From: Hydromicrobium sp964415365
GTDB lineage: Bacteria > Actinomycetota > Humimicrobiia > Humimicrobiales > Humimicrobiaceae
DNA: 16,337 nt
Direction: 5' to 3'
NCBI GenBank assembly: GCA_964415365.1
Contig: CAYPYW010000039.1
Coordinates: 1-16,337 of the forward strand
Position numbers and translations under genes: made by a program. The number at the start of each line of letters is the position of its first letter. The stretch's first letter is position 1. This document shows positions 7,290-15,445 of this stretch, piece after piece. Below the pieces are notes generated by a model. The model had not been told where the DNA came from. It saw only the letters and a program-made list of their open reading frames with translations, and searched no databases.

Positions 7290-7330
7290 AGAACGTTTAC
7301 CATATTAATCTTCTTTACTTATTTTTTACA
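7290..7330 (-). promoter_or_regulatory. Promoter and operator in front of iolB
   Basis: AGAACGTTTA (7290-7299) is a copy of the palindrome that differs in the last two bases, so one half-site is intact. Read leftward, a weak promoter lies just upstream: TGTAAA (7330-7325), 17 bases, TAATAT (7307-7302). The operator would overlap the transcription start. The promoter boxes are poor matches, so iolB may also be read through from lacI. Confidence 0.5.
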
Positions 7331-7342
7331 GTAGGATTATTT

Positions 7343-8368
7343 TTATCTTTTCAATTCTTTTACTGTACCGCGCTCAATTACTTTTGAATCCATTATATAT
7401 TTTTTTGGTTTGAGTGTACTGTCGCTTTTCACTTGTTCAATTAATACCCTAACAGCTAATCTGCCAATTTCTGATTTTGGCTGATCAACCGTTGTAAGAT
7501 TGATTAAATTAAGTGAAGACATTTCAATATTATCATATCCTATAATTGAAATATCTTCAGGCACTTTTATATTTTTCTCCTTAAAAAAATCCATCGCTCC
7601 AATTGCAACTAGATCATCGCTTGCAAAAATAGCTGTGGCATCTATCTTGTTATTGAATAAGTCTTCAGCTGACTCATAACCAGCTCTAAAACTTGAAATA
7701 CCATGACGTAAAATTAAATCATTTTCAACTTCTATTCCATTCTCCCTTAATGCTGATTTATATCCCTTTAATCTATTTATAGTTCCAATTATTTCTTCAC
7801 GGCCAGTAAAATGAGCAATCTTTCTATGACCTTTTTTTATTAAATAATTAACTGCCATTTTAGCTGATTTTAAATGATCTACTGATACTATATTAGTTTT
7901 GAGTTTTTTTATTTCTCTTGTTATAAGAACAAATGGATATTGTTTTTCTATTAAGATATCTATATTTCTATCATTTACAGTTGGGGTAGCCAGTAGAATT
8001 CCTAAAGCTCTATTTCTAATTAATATATCAATATATCTTTTTTCCTCTTCAATTAAATAGTTAGTATTACATAAAATTACCTCACAATCTTTCGTTTTTG
8101 CTTCTTCAGTAATACTTAATACAGTCTCAGAGAAAAATGGATTATTTATATCAGAAACAATTACTCCGATAAAATTCGTAGTTCTTTTTTGAACCAAAGA
8201 TCTTGCAATTTCATCTGGCAGGTACCCTATCTCATTAATAACTTTTATAATCTTATCTTTTGTAGTTTTTTTAACGTATTTTTCGTTTCTGAGAACTTTT
8301 GAAATAGTCGATTTCGAAAAACCTGATAGTTTTTCAACATCAAGAATTGTTGGTTTTTTTCTTATCAT
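7343..8368 (-). CDS. LacI-family transcriptional regulator
   Basis: DNA-binding repressor of 341 residues, the normal LacI length. The start at 8368 (MIRKKPTILDVEKLSGFSKS) is chosen because the helix-turn-helix begins there. A longer frame from TTG 8449 would begin upstream of the proposed -10 box. Residues 7-27 are the HTH (TILDVEKLSGFSKSTISKVLRN). The hinge helix follows as PDEIARSLVQKRT, with the leucine that wedges into a central CG step. A periplasmic-binding-like sensor domain follows: 'FIGVIVSDINNPFFSETV', 'HRKIAHFTG', 'ATAIFASDDLVAIGAMDFF' and 'DISIIGYDNIEMSSL'. The effector is probably a sugar. Six copies of AGAACGTTCT or close variants near it, one in its own promoter, are the likely targets. 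Confidence 0.95.
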   Translation of the reverse strand: MIRKKPTILDVEKLSGFSKSTISKVLRNEKYVKKTTKDKIIKVINEIGYLPDEIARSLVQKRTTNFIGVIVSDINNPFFSETVLSITEEAKTKDCEVILCNTNYLIEEEKRYIDILIRNRALGILLATPTVNDRNIDILIEKQYPFVLITREIKKLKTNIVSVDHLKSAKMAVNYLIKKGHRKIAHFTGREEIIGTINRLKGYKSALRENGIEVENDLILRHGISSFRAGYESAEDLFNNKIDATAIFASDDLVAIGAMDFFKEKNIKVPEDISIIGYDNIEMSSLNLINLTTVDQPKSEIGRLAVRVLIEQVKSDSTLKPKKYIMDSKVIERGTVKELKR

Positions 8369-8430
8369 ATTTTTTAAAATTTTACTTCTAGAACTACAGC
8401 AATTATTAAAATATTTACTTAAATAAAATA

Positions 8431-8449
8431 TTGTGTTATTATAACACAA
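8431..8449. repeat. Short inverted repeat at the lacI -10 region
   Basis: TTGTGTTA (8431-8438) and TAACACAA (8442-8449) form 8-base arms around three bases. The repeat spans the TATAAT proposed as the lacI -10 box. It could be a second regulator's site, such as a short cAMP-receptor-like or Rex-like dyad, or a hairpin in the DNA. There is no evidence for a particular protein. Confidence 0.4.
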
Positions 8450-8466
8450 AAATAAAGAACGTTCTA
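8438..8466 (-). promoter_or_regulatory. lacI promoter with overlapping operator
   Basis: Read leftward, a perfect TATAAT lies at 8443-8438, 17 bases after TAGAAC (8466-8461), a weak -35. The operator AGAACGTTCT (8456-8465) overlaps this -35 box, which predicts autorepression. The site also lies in the 196-base gap to the divergent esterase gene, so it may control that gene too. A half-site-like ATGTTCT is present at about 8510-8516, nearer the esterase. Confidence 0.6.
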
Positions 8467-8564
8467 TTATTTAATAAATTTTTAAAATTCATAATATCAA
8501 GCTAAAATAATGTTCTAAAATTATATAAATTACTCAAAAAAATATTTATTAAAGGGAATATATT

Positions 8565-10703
8565 TTGGATCAAGCAAATATTCTAAAAGAAAAACTCATT
8601 TTATCAGGGATTAATAATTATCCAACAGATTCTAATATGCTAATTGAGTATTTATGTAATAGAGTAGAATTCCTGAATAAAAATGCCAAGAAAAATATCA
8701 ATATAAAAAATTGGCGTTTAAAAAGGGATGACTTATTACATAAACTAAAATATTGTATAGGCCTTGATAATCTTCCAAAAAAATTGCCCTTAAAATCAAA
8801 AATTGTTGGGAAAATAGAAAGAGAAGACTACATTCTTGAAAAAATAATCCTTGAGTCATTTAAGAAAATAAATATAGCAGCTCATCTATACCTTCCTAAA
8901 AAAGCTGATTTTCCAACATCTTCCATTTTGCATGTGCCCGGTCATTGGATGGAAAATTCAAAGATGGAGCCTGATCCTCAAAGATTTTGTATTGGATTAG
9001 TGAGATTAGGCTTTGTTGTTTTAAGTATTGATCCCTGGGAACAAGGTGAGAGAAGAACGTGCTGGAAAAACCATGGGCATCTTGAAACACTATCATTGGG
9101 AATAACTCAAATCGGCATGATGATATATGAAAATACAATAGCTCTTGATTATTTACAGTCAAGAGAGGAAGTTGATAGGAAAAGGCTTGGAATGACTGGA
9201 ACTTCTGGAGGAGGTGCCAATACAATATATACTACAGCGTTTGAAAATAGAATTAAAGCTTCGGCATCAATATGTTACGCTATTACCTATCCAGGCCTTA
9301 TTAATGGGCACATTGGATACAACTGGAATGGGGGTACAGATCTTTGTAACCAGATCCCATTTGTTGTAAATACCCTTACATTCTCACACTTACTAGCATT
9401 TAGCGCACCAAGGCCGGTAATGATCGTAAGTGCAGAGGAAGATCTAAATTTCCCTGCAAAATCAGCAAAAGAAGTATTTAAAGAATCAAAGCCTTATTTT
9501 GATTTATATGGTCACAATTTAATAAATCATACAATAGTACCAGGTGAACACGGATTAGGAAAAGAAGCCAGAGAGGCAGTTTACGGATTCTTTTTAAAAC
9601 ATCTAATGAATACAGGCAAAGGGACACCTAAAAAAGAACCAAAAATCGAAATTGAAGAAGTTCCCTATGAAAATAATTATATAGACTCTACTGCTGACAA
9701 AAACCGTGCACAAAGTTTTAAAGAAAAAAAGAATTTGCCAACATATGTATTTAATAATAAAAGTATTAGAGAAATTGGAAAACCTCTCAAAGAAATGTTG
9801 CTAAAAAAATATAATGAAAAACATACTAAAACAAAACTACCAAATGATATTAATGAGTGGAGCAAAAGGAAATCTAGAAATATTGATGAGATTAAAAATA
9901 TACTTGCTCTACCCTCTAACCATAATCCATTAAATCCTAGAATTGTGAGTGGGGTTGAATCCCCCGGATACTTTGTTGAAAGAATACTTTTTGACTCCGA
10001 AAAAGGCATAAAAATACCAGGATTATTATTCCTCCCGGATAACTGGAAAACACCTAATAATATTTGGATCTGTCTTGATGATCTAGGGAAAAATGGATTT
10101 ATGAAAAATAGTTTTTTTAATAGTCTCATAGAAAAGAATCAAGCAATATTTTCTATAGATTTAAGAGGTCAGGGAGAATCATTAGCTATGGATTTTGAAG
10201 TTTCGACATTATCTTACATGATAGATAGGAATATGTTATCGCAACGGATTTATGATGTACTTAGAGCTGTTGAATATATTTCCTTGAGGGCTACCACAGG
10301 AATACAGATCAATAAACAAAAAATATTTTGCTATGGAAAAAATACATCAGCGATAACAGCTCTTTTTGCAGGAGTCATTGATGATAGAATTGACAGTATA
10401 TTTATAGAGAATCAAATAGCTTCTTATAAAAGTTTACTTTATGGAGAGTTTAGATTCTCTCCAAGTATATTTATTTATGATATTTTATCCCATTTTGATA
10501 TTGATGATATCGCAGCTTTAGCTTTTCCTAAAATCCTTGTAATATCAAATTCTGTTGACAAAAATAAAAAAGAATTAAGTTTGAAAGATTTATATGAAGA
10601 ATATAAATACACTCGATTGATCTATAATAAATTCAATAAATCTCGCAAATTCATTCTAGATAATTTAGATGAAGAAGGAATTAAAAGATTGATAGACAAA
10701 TAG
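8565..10703 (+). CDS. Tandem alpha/beta-hydrolase, acetyl-xylan-esterase type, second domain inactive
   Basis: Cytoplasmic esterase of 712 residues, rightward and divergent from lacI. The start is TTG at 8565 with AAAGGGAA upstream; no signal peptide is visible. Domain 1 (about 90-350) has 'HLYLPKKADFPTSSILHVPG', the oxyanion-side 'LSIDPWEQGERR', and the nucleophile elbow GTSGGG (Ser214). It also has Asp293 in 'SAEEDLNFP' and His329 in 'VPGEHG', a complete triad. This fits the AXE1/dienelactone-type carbohydrate deacetylases. Domain 2 (about 470-690) repeats the fold ('PGLLFLPDNW', 'FSIDLRGQGES'), but its elbow reads YGKNTSA, with Asn593 where the Ser should be. It is therefore predicted to be catalytically dead. 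A remnant of a related gene's 3' end lies at 13715-13846. The role is probably removal of acetyl or similar esters from imported glycan. Confidence 0.85.
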   Translation: MDQANILKEKLILSGINNYPTDSNMLIEYLCNRVEFLNKNAKKNINIKNWRLKRDDLLHKLKYCIGLDNLPKKLPLKSKIVGKIEREDYILEKIILESFKKINIAAHLYLPKKADFPTSSILHVPGHWMENSKMEPDPQRFCIGLVRLGFVVLSIDPWEQGERRTCWKNHGHLETLSLGITQIGMMIYENTIALDYLQSREEVDRKRLGMTGTSGGGANTIYTTAFENRIKASASICYAITYPGLINGHIGYNWNGGTDLCNQIPFVVNTLTFSHLLAFSAPRPVMIVSAEEDLNFPAKSAKEVFKESKPYFDLYGHNLINHTIVPGEHGLGKEAREAVYGFFLKHLMNTGKGTPKKEPKIEIEEVPYENNYIDSTADKNRAQSFKEKKNLPTYVFNNKSIREIGKPLKEMLLKKYNEKHTKTKLPNDINEWSKRKSRNIDEIKNILALPSNHNPLNPRIVSGVESPGYFVERILFDSEKGIKIPGLLFLPDNWKTPNNIWICLDDLGKNGFMKNSFFNSLIEKNQAIFSIDLRGQGESLAMDFEVSTLSYMIDRNMLSQRIYDVLRAVEYISLRATTGIQINKQKIFCYGKNTSAITALFAGVIDDRIDSIFIENQIASYKSLLYGEFRFSPSIFIYDILSHFDIDDIAALAFPKILVISNSVDKNKKELSLKDLYEEYKYTRLIYNKFNKSRKFILDNLDEEGIKRLIDK

Positions 10704-10736
10704 AAACTACCAATAAACTTTACTAATAGAAGAATG

Positions 10737-11060
10737 TATTATTACTGAAAAACCTTTATCCAATCTATTTTTGGTAATCATTTTAAATAATTCAGGCTAC
10801 TTGTATCTACTAGTGAGTCCAGACCACGAGGTACCGTAGGCCAGAAAAAGGGAGTGCTATCCAGATATTCAAAATACTGTTTGTTCTTCCCCACCTTGAT
10901 AGGACCATGTTTCATTATTAAATTATTCCCTGTGTATTTAGAAATATCTACTAATCCACTTATATTATGTAAACCAATATTATCTGAATCTGAACACCTA
11001 GACATAAATTTATGCTCCCTGTGATTTCTTGGTTTTAAAATAGCACCACAAATACCATTT
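10737..11060 (-). pseudogene. Decayed GH140/DUF4038-like glycosidase fragment
   Basis: Leftward remnant of a DUF5060-DUF4038 type glycoside hydrolase (apiosidase-like family). It reads 'GEHKF'-like text, then CSDSDNIGLHNISGLVDISK, then MKHGPIKVGKNKQYFEYLDS-TPFFW. The family hallmark is HGPxxVxxxxxYFxxxDGTPFFWLADTWW. Around 10841-10844 the frame shifts, and homology resumes as LAYGTSWSGLTSRYK. A TAG (10799-10797) stands where Trp is expected, and the reading continues as PELFKMITKNRLDKGFSVI. Similarity stops near 10737. The rest of the barrel, normally several hundred residues with the catalytic acids, is missing. It lies downstream of the UroD-like gene, at the end of the leftward glycan gene series. 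The family call is motif-based. Confidence 0.7.
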
Positions 11061-11115
11061 AGTCTTTTCGTGTTTTAACCTTTTTATATGGTACTACTTT
11101 TATAATCATATTAAC

Positions 11116-12255
11116 TCATAGATACATTCCATTTTTTCTTACATACTCTATTAAATACTTTATATTCTCAATTGGAGTCTCTTCTTCTAACCAATCTGAA
11201 CCACCAAAAACATATCCGCCTCCAGGTTTTCCTTCTTTTAGAATTCTATTTGCTTCAATTATTATTTCTTCTAAACTTCCTTTTTTTAATAATTTTATTT
11301 GATCGAATCCTCCCATCAATCCAATTCTGCCCATAACTTTTTTTTTGATTTCTCCTATATTCACATCTGCGTATGGATAAGGCGTCAGTGTTTCCCATGC
11401 ATCTATACCCATATCCAGGTAGCAATCCAATAGATCGCCTAAATACCCACAATTATGGTATAAAACATTTGTACCATTATTTTTTAGTTCCGATATAAAC
11501 TTTTTTTCATAAGGAAAAATAAAATCTTCAAAATATTTTTTACTTACCACTCTGCCATTAGCAATATTTCCTTCCACACCAACGAATTCACAATCACAAT
11601 CAGCAAAATACCTAGAATATTCTATATTCAATTCAAGGAATAAATCCATGACCTCTGAATATAATCCGAAATTTATATAAGGCATCATTAAAAATGCATC
11701 TTCTTTTAAAAAATTAGAAGCACTATTATAGATCCCGCCAGAAGTCCATGGTATTACAATTCCATCATCACCTAATAAGTTTAAAGCATGGTTAATTAAA
11801 TTTTCAATTTTAAGCTTATTATTATCGAGGTAATTATAAGGAAAGTATTTCTTAAATATTTTAAATTCATTTTCATTATTTATTAATTTTTTTGAAATAG
11901 AGGTAAAATTTTTATATTCATTAATACCTATATTGATAGTTTTTTCAATTAACATTCCTTCTGGTGTTGATATCTTTACTTCCTTTATTTCTTTTTGTTT
12001 CTCTTTTGAAGAGATTGCATTCACTTTCCAATTATTAGAACTCAAGTCATATGGAAGCTGTTTAAAAGAGTTCGGTCTTAACTGAATATCTAGATCTAAT
12101 TCTTTTGCAACCTCATAAGCATCATCCACCCTATTGTCTCTGTTTTTATTATTAAAATAATAAGTAGTAAAGACTTCCTGTATAAAGAAACTTACAGGGA
12201 CTTTATCAGCTTTCCCCCCTCGTAATGATTTTAACAATCTCTGTTTTGAGTTCAT
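11116..12255 (-). CDS. Uroporphyrinogen decarboxylase/MtaA-like family protein
   Basis: Cytoplasmic TIM-barrel protein of 379 residues. It starts MNSKQRLLKSLRGGKADKVP, the usual opening of UroD-superfamily proteins (xxxRxxxxLxGxxxDRVPV). This superfamily includes corrinoid-dependent methyltransferases as well as heme decarboxylase. His267 and Cys269 in 'LYHNCGYLGDLLDCYLDMGIDAW' match the HxCG zinc site of MtaA/CmuA-type methyltransferases. The third ligand, a Cys in 'PGCGxPxxTP', is replaced here by GGSDWLEEETP at 351-361, so zinc binding may differ. True HemE residues are not evident, and no heme or corrinoid gene is adjacent. Homologues beside sugar-use genes are known in anaerobes without an assigned reaction. 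Demethylation of a methoxylated sugar is a guess. The gene follows the SGNH gene by 92 bases and is probably cotranscribed. Confidence 0.85.
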   Translation of the reverse strand: MNSKQRLLKSLRGGKADKVPVSFFIQEVFTTYYFNNKNRDNRVDDAYEVAKELDLDIQLRPNSFKQLPYDLSSNNWKVNAISSKEKQKEIKEVKISTPEGMLIEKTINIGINEYKNFTSISKKLINNENEFKIFKKYFPYNYLDNNKLKIENLINHALNLLGDDGIVIPWTSGGIYNSASNFLKEDAFLMMPYINFGLYSEVMDLFLELNIEYSRYFADCDCEFVGVEGNIANGRVVSKKYFEDFIFPYEKKFISELKNNGTNVLYHNCGYLGDLLDCYLDMGIDAWETLTPYPYADVNIGEIKKKVMGRIGLMGGFDQIKLLKKGSLEEIIIEANRILKEGKPGGGYVFGGSDWLEEETPIENIKYLIEYVRKNGMYL

Positions 12256-12347
12256 TTTATCACTTCAAATCCTCTCAAAGAGCTACCGAATAGAGGATCC
12301 AAACTTATATTTTATTACTTTTATCATCTTCAGACTTATCATGATTA

Positions 12348-13553
12348 TTATGCTAAATACGATGCCAAATCTTTTACACTTGATTGGTTTTCTCTGTAGG
12401 TTACAGGTTTAGGATTAAGCCACTTTATAATATCATCTTTTATTGCGTAAGCAAAAAAGTGATTACCTTGAGGGTTGTAGTGACCTATATAGTATCTTTT
12501 CGTGTACTCTTCTGGGGATATGTTGAAATCATTGTAGTCTTTCTTATGTTTGATTAAAGTATCTACAAAAGAAAATTTGTTGGCTTTTAAATAATTTAAT
12601 AACCTGGTATCAAAGCGGATACCTTTTTTTATCATATTTACTACATCAACATCCGAATAGGATAAAAGTAATATAATCTTCTTATTATTTTTATCAGCAT
12701 ACTTTTTCATTTTATCCAATATATACATGCTGGATCGAAAAGCATATTCGGTATGGATTGCATTTGCTGATTTGGCAATAGAATCAGGAGAAGATAGGTC
12801 TATATCTACATCAAAAATGTGCGCTAAATATTCTAATATATTTAGATTAACATCTTTTCCCTTTTTTTGAGCCAAATAAAGATGCACCATAGGATCATCC
12901 TTAAAAGTGTTGTAAACATGAGTAAAATCTGTAAGTTTGTACAGAGAATCTCCTGTGGAATAGGGATTTTTATATTCTATAAAATTACCGCTTTTATCTA
13001 TTCTAAGATATGCCCAAGGATTAGCATGAAAAAACCCTAAAATAGGATCTTTATGAAATTGTTCTCTAAAATAGTCTATCCACCCTATCCACTTCCATAT
13101 ATCTAAAGAACGATAGTGATCATCGGACCAGATATTAAATATAATATAGGGAACTGAGTTTATTTTTTCCTCCCTTAGCATTCGTATATAAGCTTGATAT
13201 AATCCATATCCTCCTACACCATAGTTTCTCAAGGGCTCCCCAAAGTGAGCAGCAAGTATTTCCTGCCAAGTTTCCCCATCACTAACCTGGTGACATTGAG
13301 TAAAACTATTTCCATAAGTGTTTATCCTGCATTTTATATTTTGGTAATTTACAATCTTTCTTTCTCCAGTTTTAGAGAAAGTATATACACTACTGGCTCC
13401 ATCTATGCCATCTTTCATCACACTACTATGGAGAATATATCCAAGCTCAGAATCAAACTGAGCCCATTTAGGTTTGTCTGGATCTAAGAAGTAATCTACC
13501 CATTCTTTTTTTAAGACACAGCTTTTAAGTAAGCTTTTAATTGACAAAGTCAT
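12348..13553 (-). CDS. SGNH/GDSL-family hydrolase
   Basis: Predicted esterase of 401 residues without a signal peptide, so probably cytoplasmic. The start ATG has AGGAG about six bases upstream. Block I is 'INTYGNSFTQC' with nucleophile Ser83. The block II Gly is in 'NYGVGGYGLYQ' (110-120), and block III is 'YIIFNIWSDDHYRS' with Asn140. The C-terminal His block is 'GHYNPQGNHFFAYAI' (357-371), like the DGHWNPxGH motif of AlgX/DltD-like SGNH enzymes. The catalytic Asp expected two residues before His358 appears to be Ile356, so the triad may be a dyad. It sits in the glycosidase gene series, and deacylation of an oligosaccharide is a reasonable but unproven role. The nearest strong operator is upstream of the glycosidase at 15451. 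Confidence 0.82.
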   Translation of the reverse strand: MTLSIKSLLKSCVLKKEWVDYFLDPDKPKWAQFDSELGYILHSSVMKDGIDGASSVYTFSKTGERKIVNYQNIKCRINTYGNSFTQCHQVSDGETWQEILAAHFGEPLRNYGVGGYGLYQAYIRMLREEKINSVPYIIFNIWSDDHYRSLDIWKWIGWIDYFREQFHKDPILGFFHANPWAYLRIDKSGNFIEYKNPYSTGDSLYKLTDFTHVYNTFKDDPMVHLYLAQKKGKDVNLNILEYLAHIFDVDIDLSSPDSIAKSANAIHTEYAFRSSMYILDKMKKYADKNNKKIILLLSYSDVDVVNMIKKGIRFDTRLLNYLKANKFSFVDTLIKHKKDYNDFNISPEEYTKRYYIGHYNPQGNHFFAYAIKDDIIKWLNPKPVTYRENQSSVKDLASYLA

Positions 13554-13714
13554 TTTATGCTCCTTATATATAAGATATTAATCATTATATATTCTAGAAT
13601 CTCTACTACTATGTTAAAATATTCTAATCAAATACTAGATTAAATATTTTCTCAATATACGTGAAAATAAACTCATTACTACATATCTAAGAACTTAGTT
13701 GGGGTTTTTTTCAA
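13554..13714 (-). other. Upstream region of the SGNH gene
   Basis: AT-rich leader. Several weak -35/-10 combinations can be drawn leftward (for example TTGAGA near 13650), but none stands out and no copy of the palindromic operator is present. The SGNH gene may depend on read-through from the glycosidase. Confidence 0.35.
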
Positions 13715-13846
13715 TATAGTTTCAATCTGTTCTTTGTTAGTGTTTATGTTTATGATATATTATCTTATTTCGATGTAGATGATATTGCTACTCTCGACTT
13801 TCCAAAACCTCCCGTAATAATAAATTGTGCCGATATCACTAAATAG
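13715..13846 (+). pseudogene. 3' remnant of a second tandem-esterase gene
   Basis: The plus strand here reads …FFVSVYVYDILSYFDVDDIA, then TLDFPKPPVIINCADITK and a TAG (13844-13846). It aligns without gaps to residues 631-667 of the esterase at 8565-10703 (FSPSIFIYDILSHFDIDDIA, then ALAFPKILVISNSVDKN). The DNA also matches in long stretches (for example 'TATGATAT…GATGATAT'). No upstream part of the gene survives, since the leftward SGNH gene and its leader lie there. It marks deletion of a paralogous esterase that once stood between the glycosidase and SGNH genes in opposite orientation. Confidence 0.7.
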
Positions 13847-13941
13847 CATTAATTAATTTTTATCTAAACTTAAATAATAATTAATCAAAATTATAAAGTT
13901 CAGAATCGTTCTAAGCTTGTTATATTAAACAATTCCAAAAA
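13847..13941. other. Spacer after the glycosidase gene, with a degenerate half-site
   Basis: AT-rich spacer between the esterase remnant and the glycosidase stop codon. A motif AGAATCGTTCT near 13903 resembles the operator with one inserted base. The changed spacing makes it unlikely to bind the same dimer. No gene or clear terminator is seen. Confidence 0.3.
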
Positions 13942-15387
13942 TTATTTAGACACATAAATGGCAATATCTTCAAAAAATTCTGGTAGCTCTATACTCAAGC
14001 AATGATTAATTATTTCTAGCTCTTTTGTCGATATCTCTCCACTTGAAGGGTGAATTATTTTAATATCTACCTTACCGTTTGGTAGTGGTAGATATGCCAT
14101 ATCAATAATTTCACCTGCTGCTATAGTCTTTCCAAATTCCTCAGTATGAAGATAGACAAGCATTTCTTTTTCTGATACAAGCATAGTTTTATAATACCCG
14201 GGACCTGAAAGAAAATGGTCAATTTCTTGATGCATGCTTGAATAGTCTTTAATGCTTTTAAAGACACCCATAAGGATTTTGGATTGTTTTCCATACTCAT
14301 TTGCATTTATAGAAATAAGATCCGTTTTGGTCGAATCTTTTGCATAAACACCTAATCCCTGAACCTTTTGCGTCATTCCCATCCATTGATAGAACCGTTT
14401 TCTGTTAAACATCGAGTCATCTACCTTTAAAGCTAATTTCTCTTTTGGAGCGGGCCAATAAGGGGTGAAATTATTGTGAACTATTACAATTGGCTTTTTA
14501 TATTTCCACATTTGTTCCACTATGCCATTAATTAAATAATTTGCTGGAATAATATTTAGATCCATTCTTGGATTAGACTTTATATATTCTTCATCATCCC
14601 AGCAATGAAGATACATTCCTTTTAATATGCGAGTATTATTACCCTTTTCCCATCTTTGAATGATACCTAAGGTTCTTTCTACCCATTCTTTTGACATACC
14701 CCATCTTCTAAAAATACTTGAATGATTCCACTCACCAGCTTCATTCATAAGATCTATAAATACATTACCATTATTATTTATAGCTTCTAATATATGTAAG
14801 ACATAAGTCTCGTGAATTTGCCATAACTTTGGGTCATCTAACATTTTCTTAAAATAATTATAACCTGTTTCTATACCATTAAAACTTTTTTTACTTATTT
14901 TAAAATCATTTATATTATTTTTTGGATTATAAAAAGAATAAGACCAAACACTTTGCTCAAAATAACATCGCTGATAAAGCTGAAAATGTAAAACTATTTC
15001 CTGCTTCGCACATTTTTCGATGATTCTAGCCATATTGTGCCAGTAATCTATATTGGATTTTTCCAAATCAATTATTGGCTGATTACCCTCCCATCGAACA
15101 AGTTTAAAAGGGAACATACGGCCATCAACATCTGGACCAGTTGGGACATAAGAAGGAAATAGACCACTTTCTGGATATACTCGACCATATTCCAAATTAT
15201 ATTTTCTCATCCATTCTAACCATCTTGAATGTTTGAAAGTATCTGAATCCCATTGAAAACCAAATAACTCTATTTCTGGAATAGGTCCAATTTTTAGAAT
15301 AGGTTTTCCATTATAAAGGAGGGTTGGGTTTAATTCCCCTTCGTTAAAAATGCTTAAACCAATTGAATTTTTACTATTTGCTGGCAT
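13942..15387 (-). CDS. Glycoside hydrolase, clan GH-A-like TIM barrel
   Basis: Predicted intracellular glycosidase of 481 residues without a signal peptide. ATG at 15387 has AGGA upstream. An N-terminal strand pair, 'TLLYNGKPILKIG', is like the entry of DUF4038/GH5-type barrels. The motif 'YGRVYPESGLFP' fits a substrate loop. Residues 204-222, GNVFIDLMNEAGEWNHSS, give the Asn215-Glu216 pair typical of the clan GH-A acid/base catalyst. The nucleophile Glu is not obvious; 'KPIVIVHNNF' near 298-307 occupies the strand-7-like place but has no Glu there. After residue 390 a small beta domain follows ('LVYLHTEEFGKTIAAGEIID…VDIKIIHPSSGE'), like the C-terminal domain of GH140-type enzymes. It has its own promoter and a perfect operator. 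It is the first gene of the leftward glycan series. Family number and substrate are uncertain. Confidence 0.78.
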   Translation of the reverse strand: MPANSKNSIGLSIFNEGELNPTLLYNGKPILKIGPIPEIELFGFQWDSDTFKHSRWLEWMRKYNLEYGRVYPESGLFPSYVPTGPDVDGRMFPFKLVRWEGNQPIIDLEKSNIDYWHNMARIIEKCAKQEIVLHFQLYQRCYFEQSVWSYSFYNPKNNINDFKISKKSFNGIETGYNYFKKMLDDPKLWQIHETYVLHILEAINNNGNVFIDLMNEAGEWNHSSIFRRWGMSKEWVERTLGIIQRWEKGNNTRILKGMYLHCWDDEEYIKSNPRMDLNIIPANYLINGIVEQMWKYKKPIVIVHNNFTPYWPAPKEKLALKVDDSMFNRKRFYQWMGMTQKVQGLGVYAKDSTKTDLISINANEYGKQSKILMGVFKSIKDYSSMHQEIDHFLSGPGYYKTMLVSEKEMLVYLHTEEFGKTIAAGEIIDMAYLPLPNGKVDIKIIHPSSGEISTKELEIINHCLSIELPEFFEDIAIYVSK

Positions 15388-15445
15388 TTAATTTTTTCCT
15401 AATAATAATTAAATTTAAAAAATAATTAGAGCTAAAATCTTTATG

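Noticed and set aside
8369..8449. Longer N-terminus for the LacI protein from TTG at 8449
   Set aside because: The extra 27 residues have no family counterpart and would begin upstream of the proposed -10 box.
8896..9225. Antisense frame of about 109 codons within the esterase gene
   Set aside because: It overlaps the conserved catalytic part of the esterase and shows no domain of its own.
9677..10129. Antisense frame of about 150 codons within the esterase gene
   Set aside because: Its hydrophobic composition follows from the AT-rich complement of lysine-rich coding sequence; no motif or start context.
13903..13913. Possible seventh operator, AGAATCGTTCT
   Set aside because: One extra base in the centre breaks the dyad spacing, and it lies downstream of a gene rather than at a promoter.
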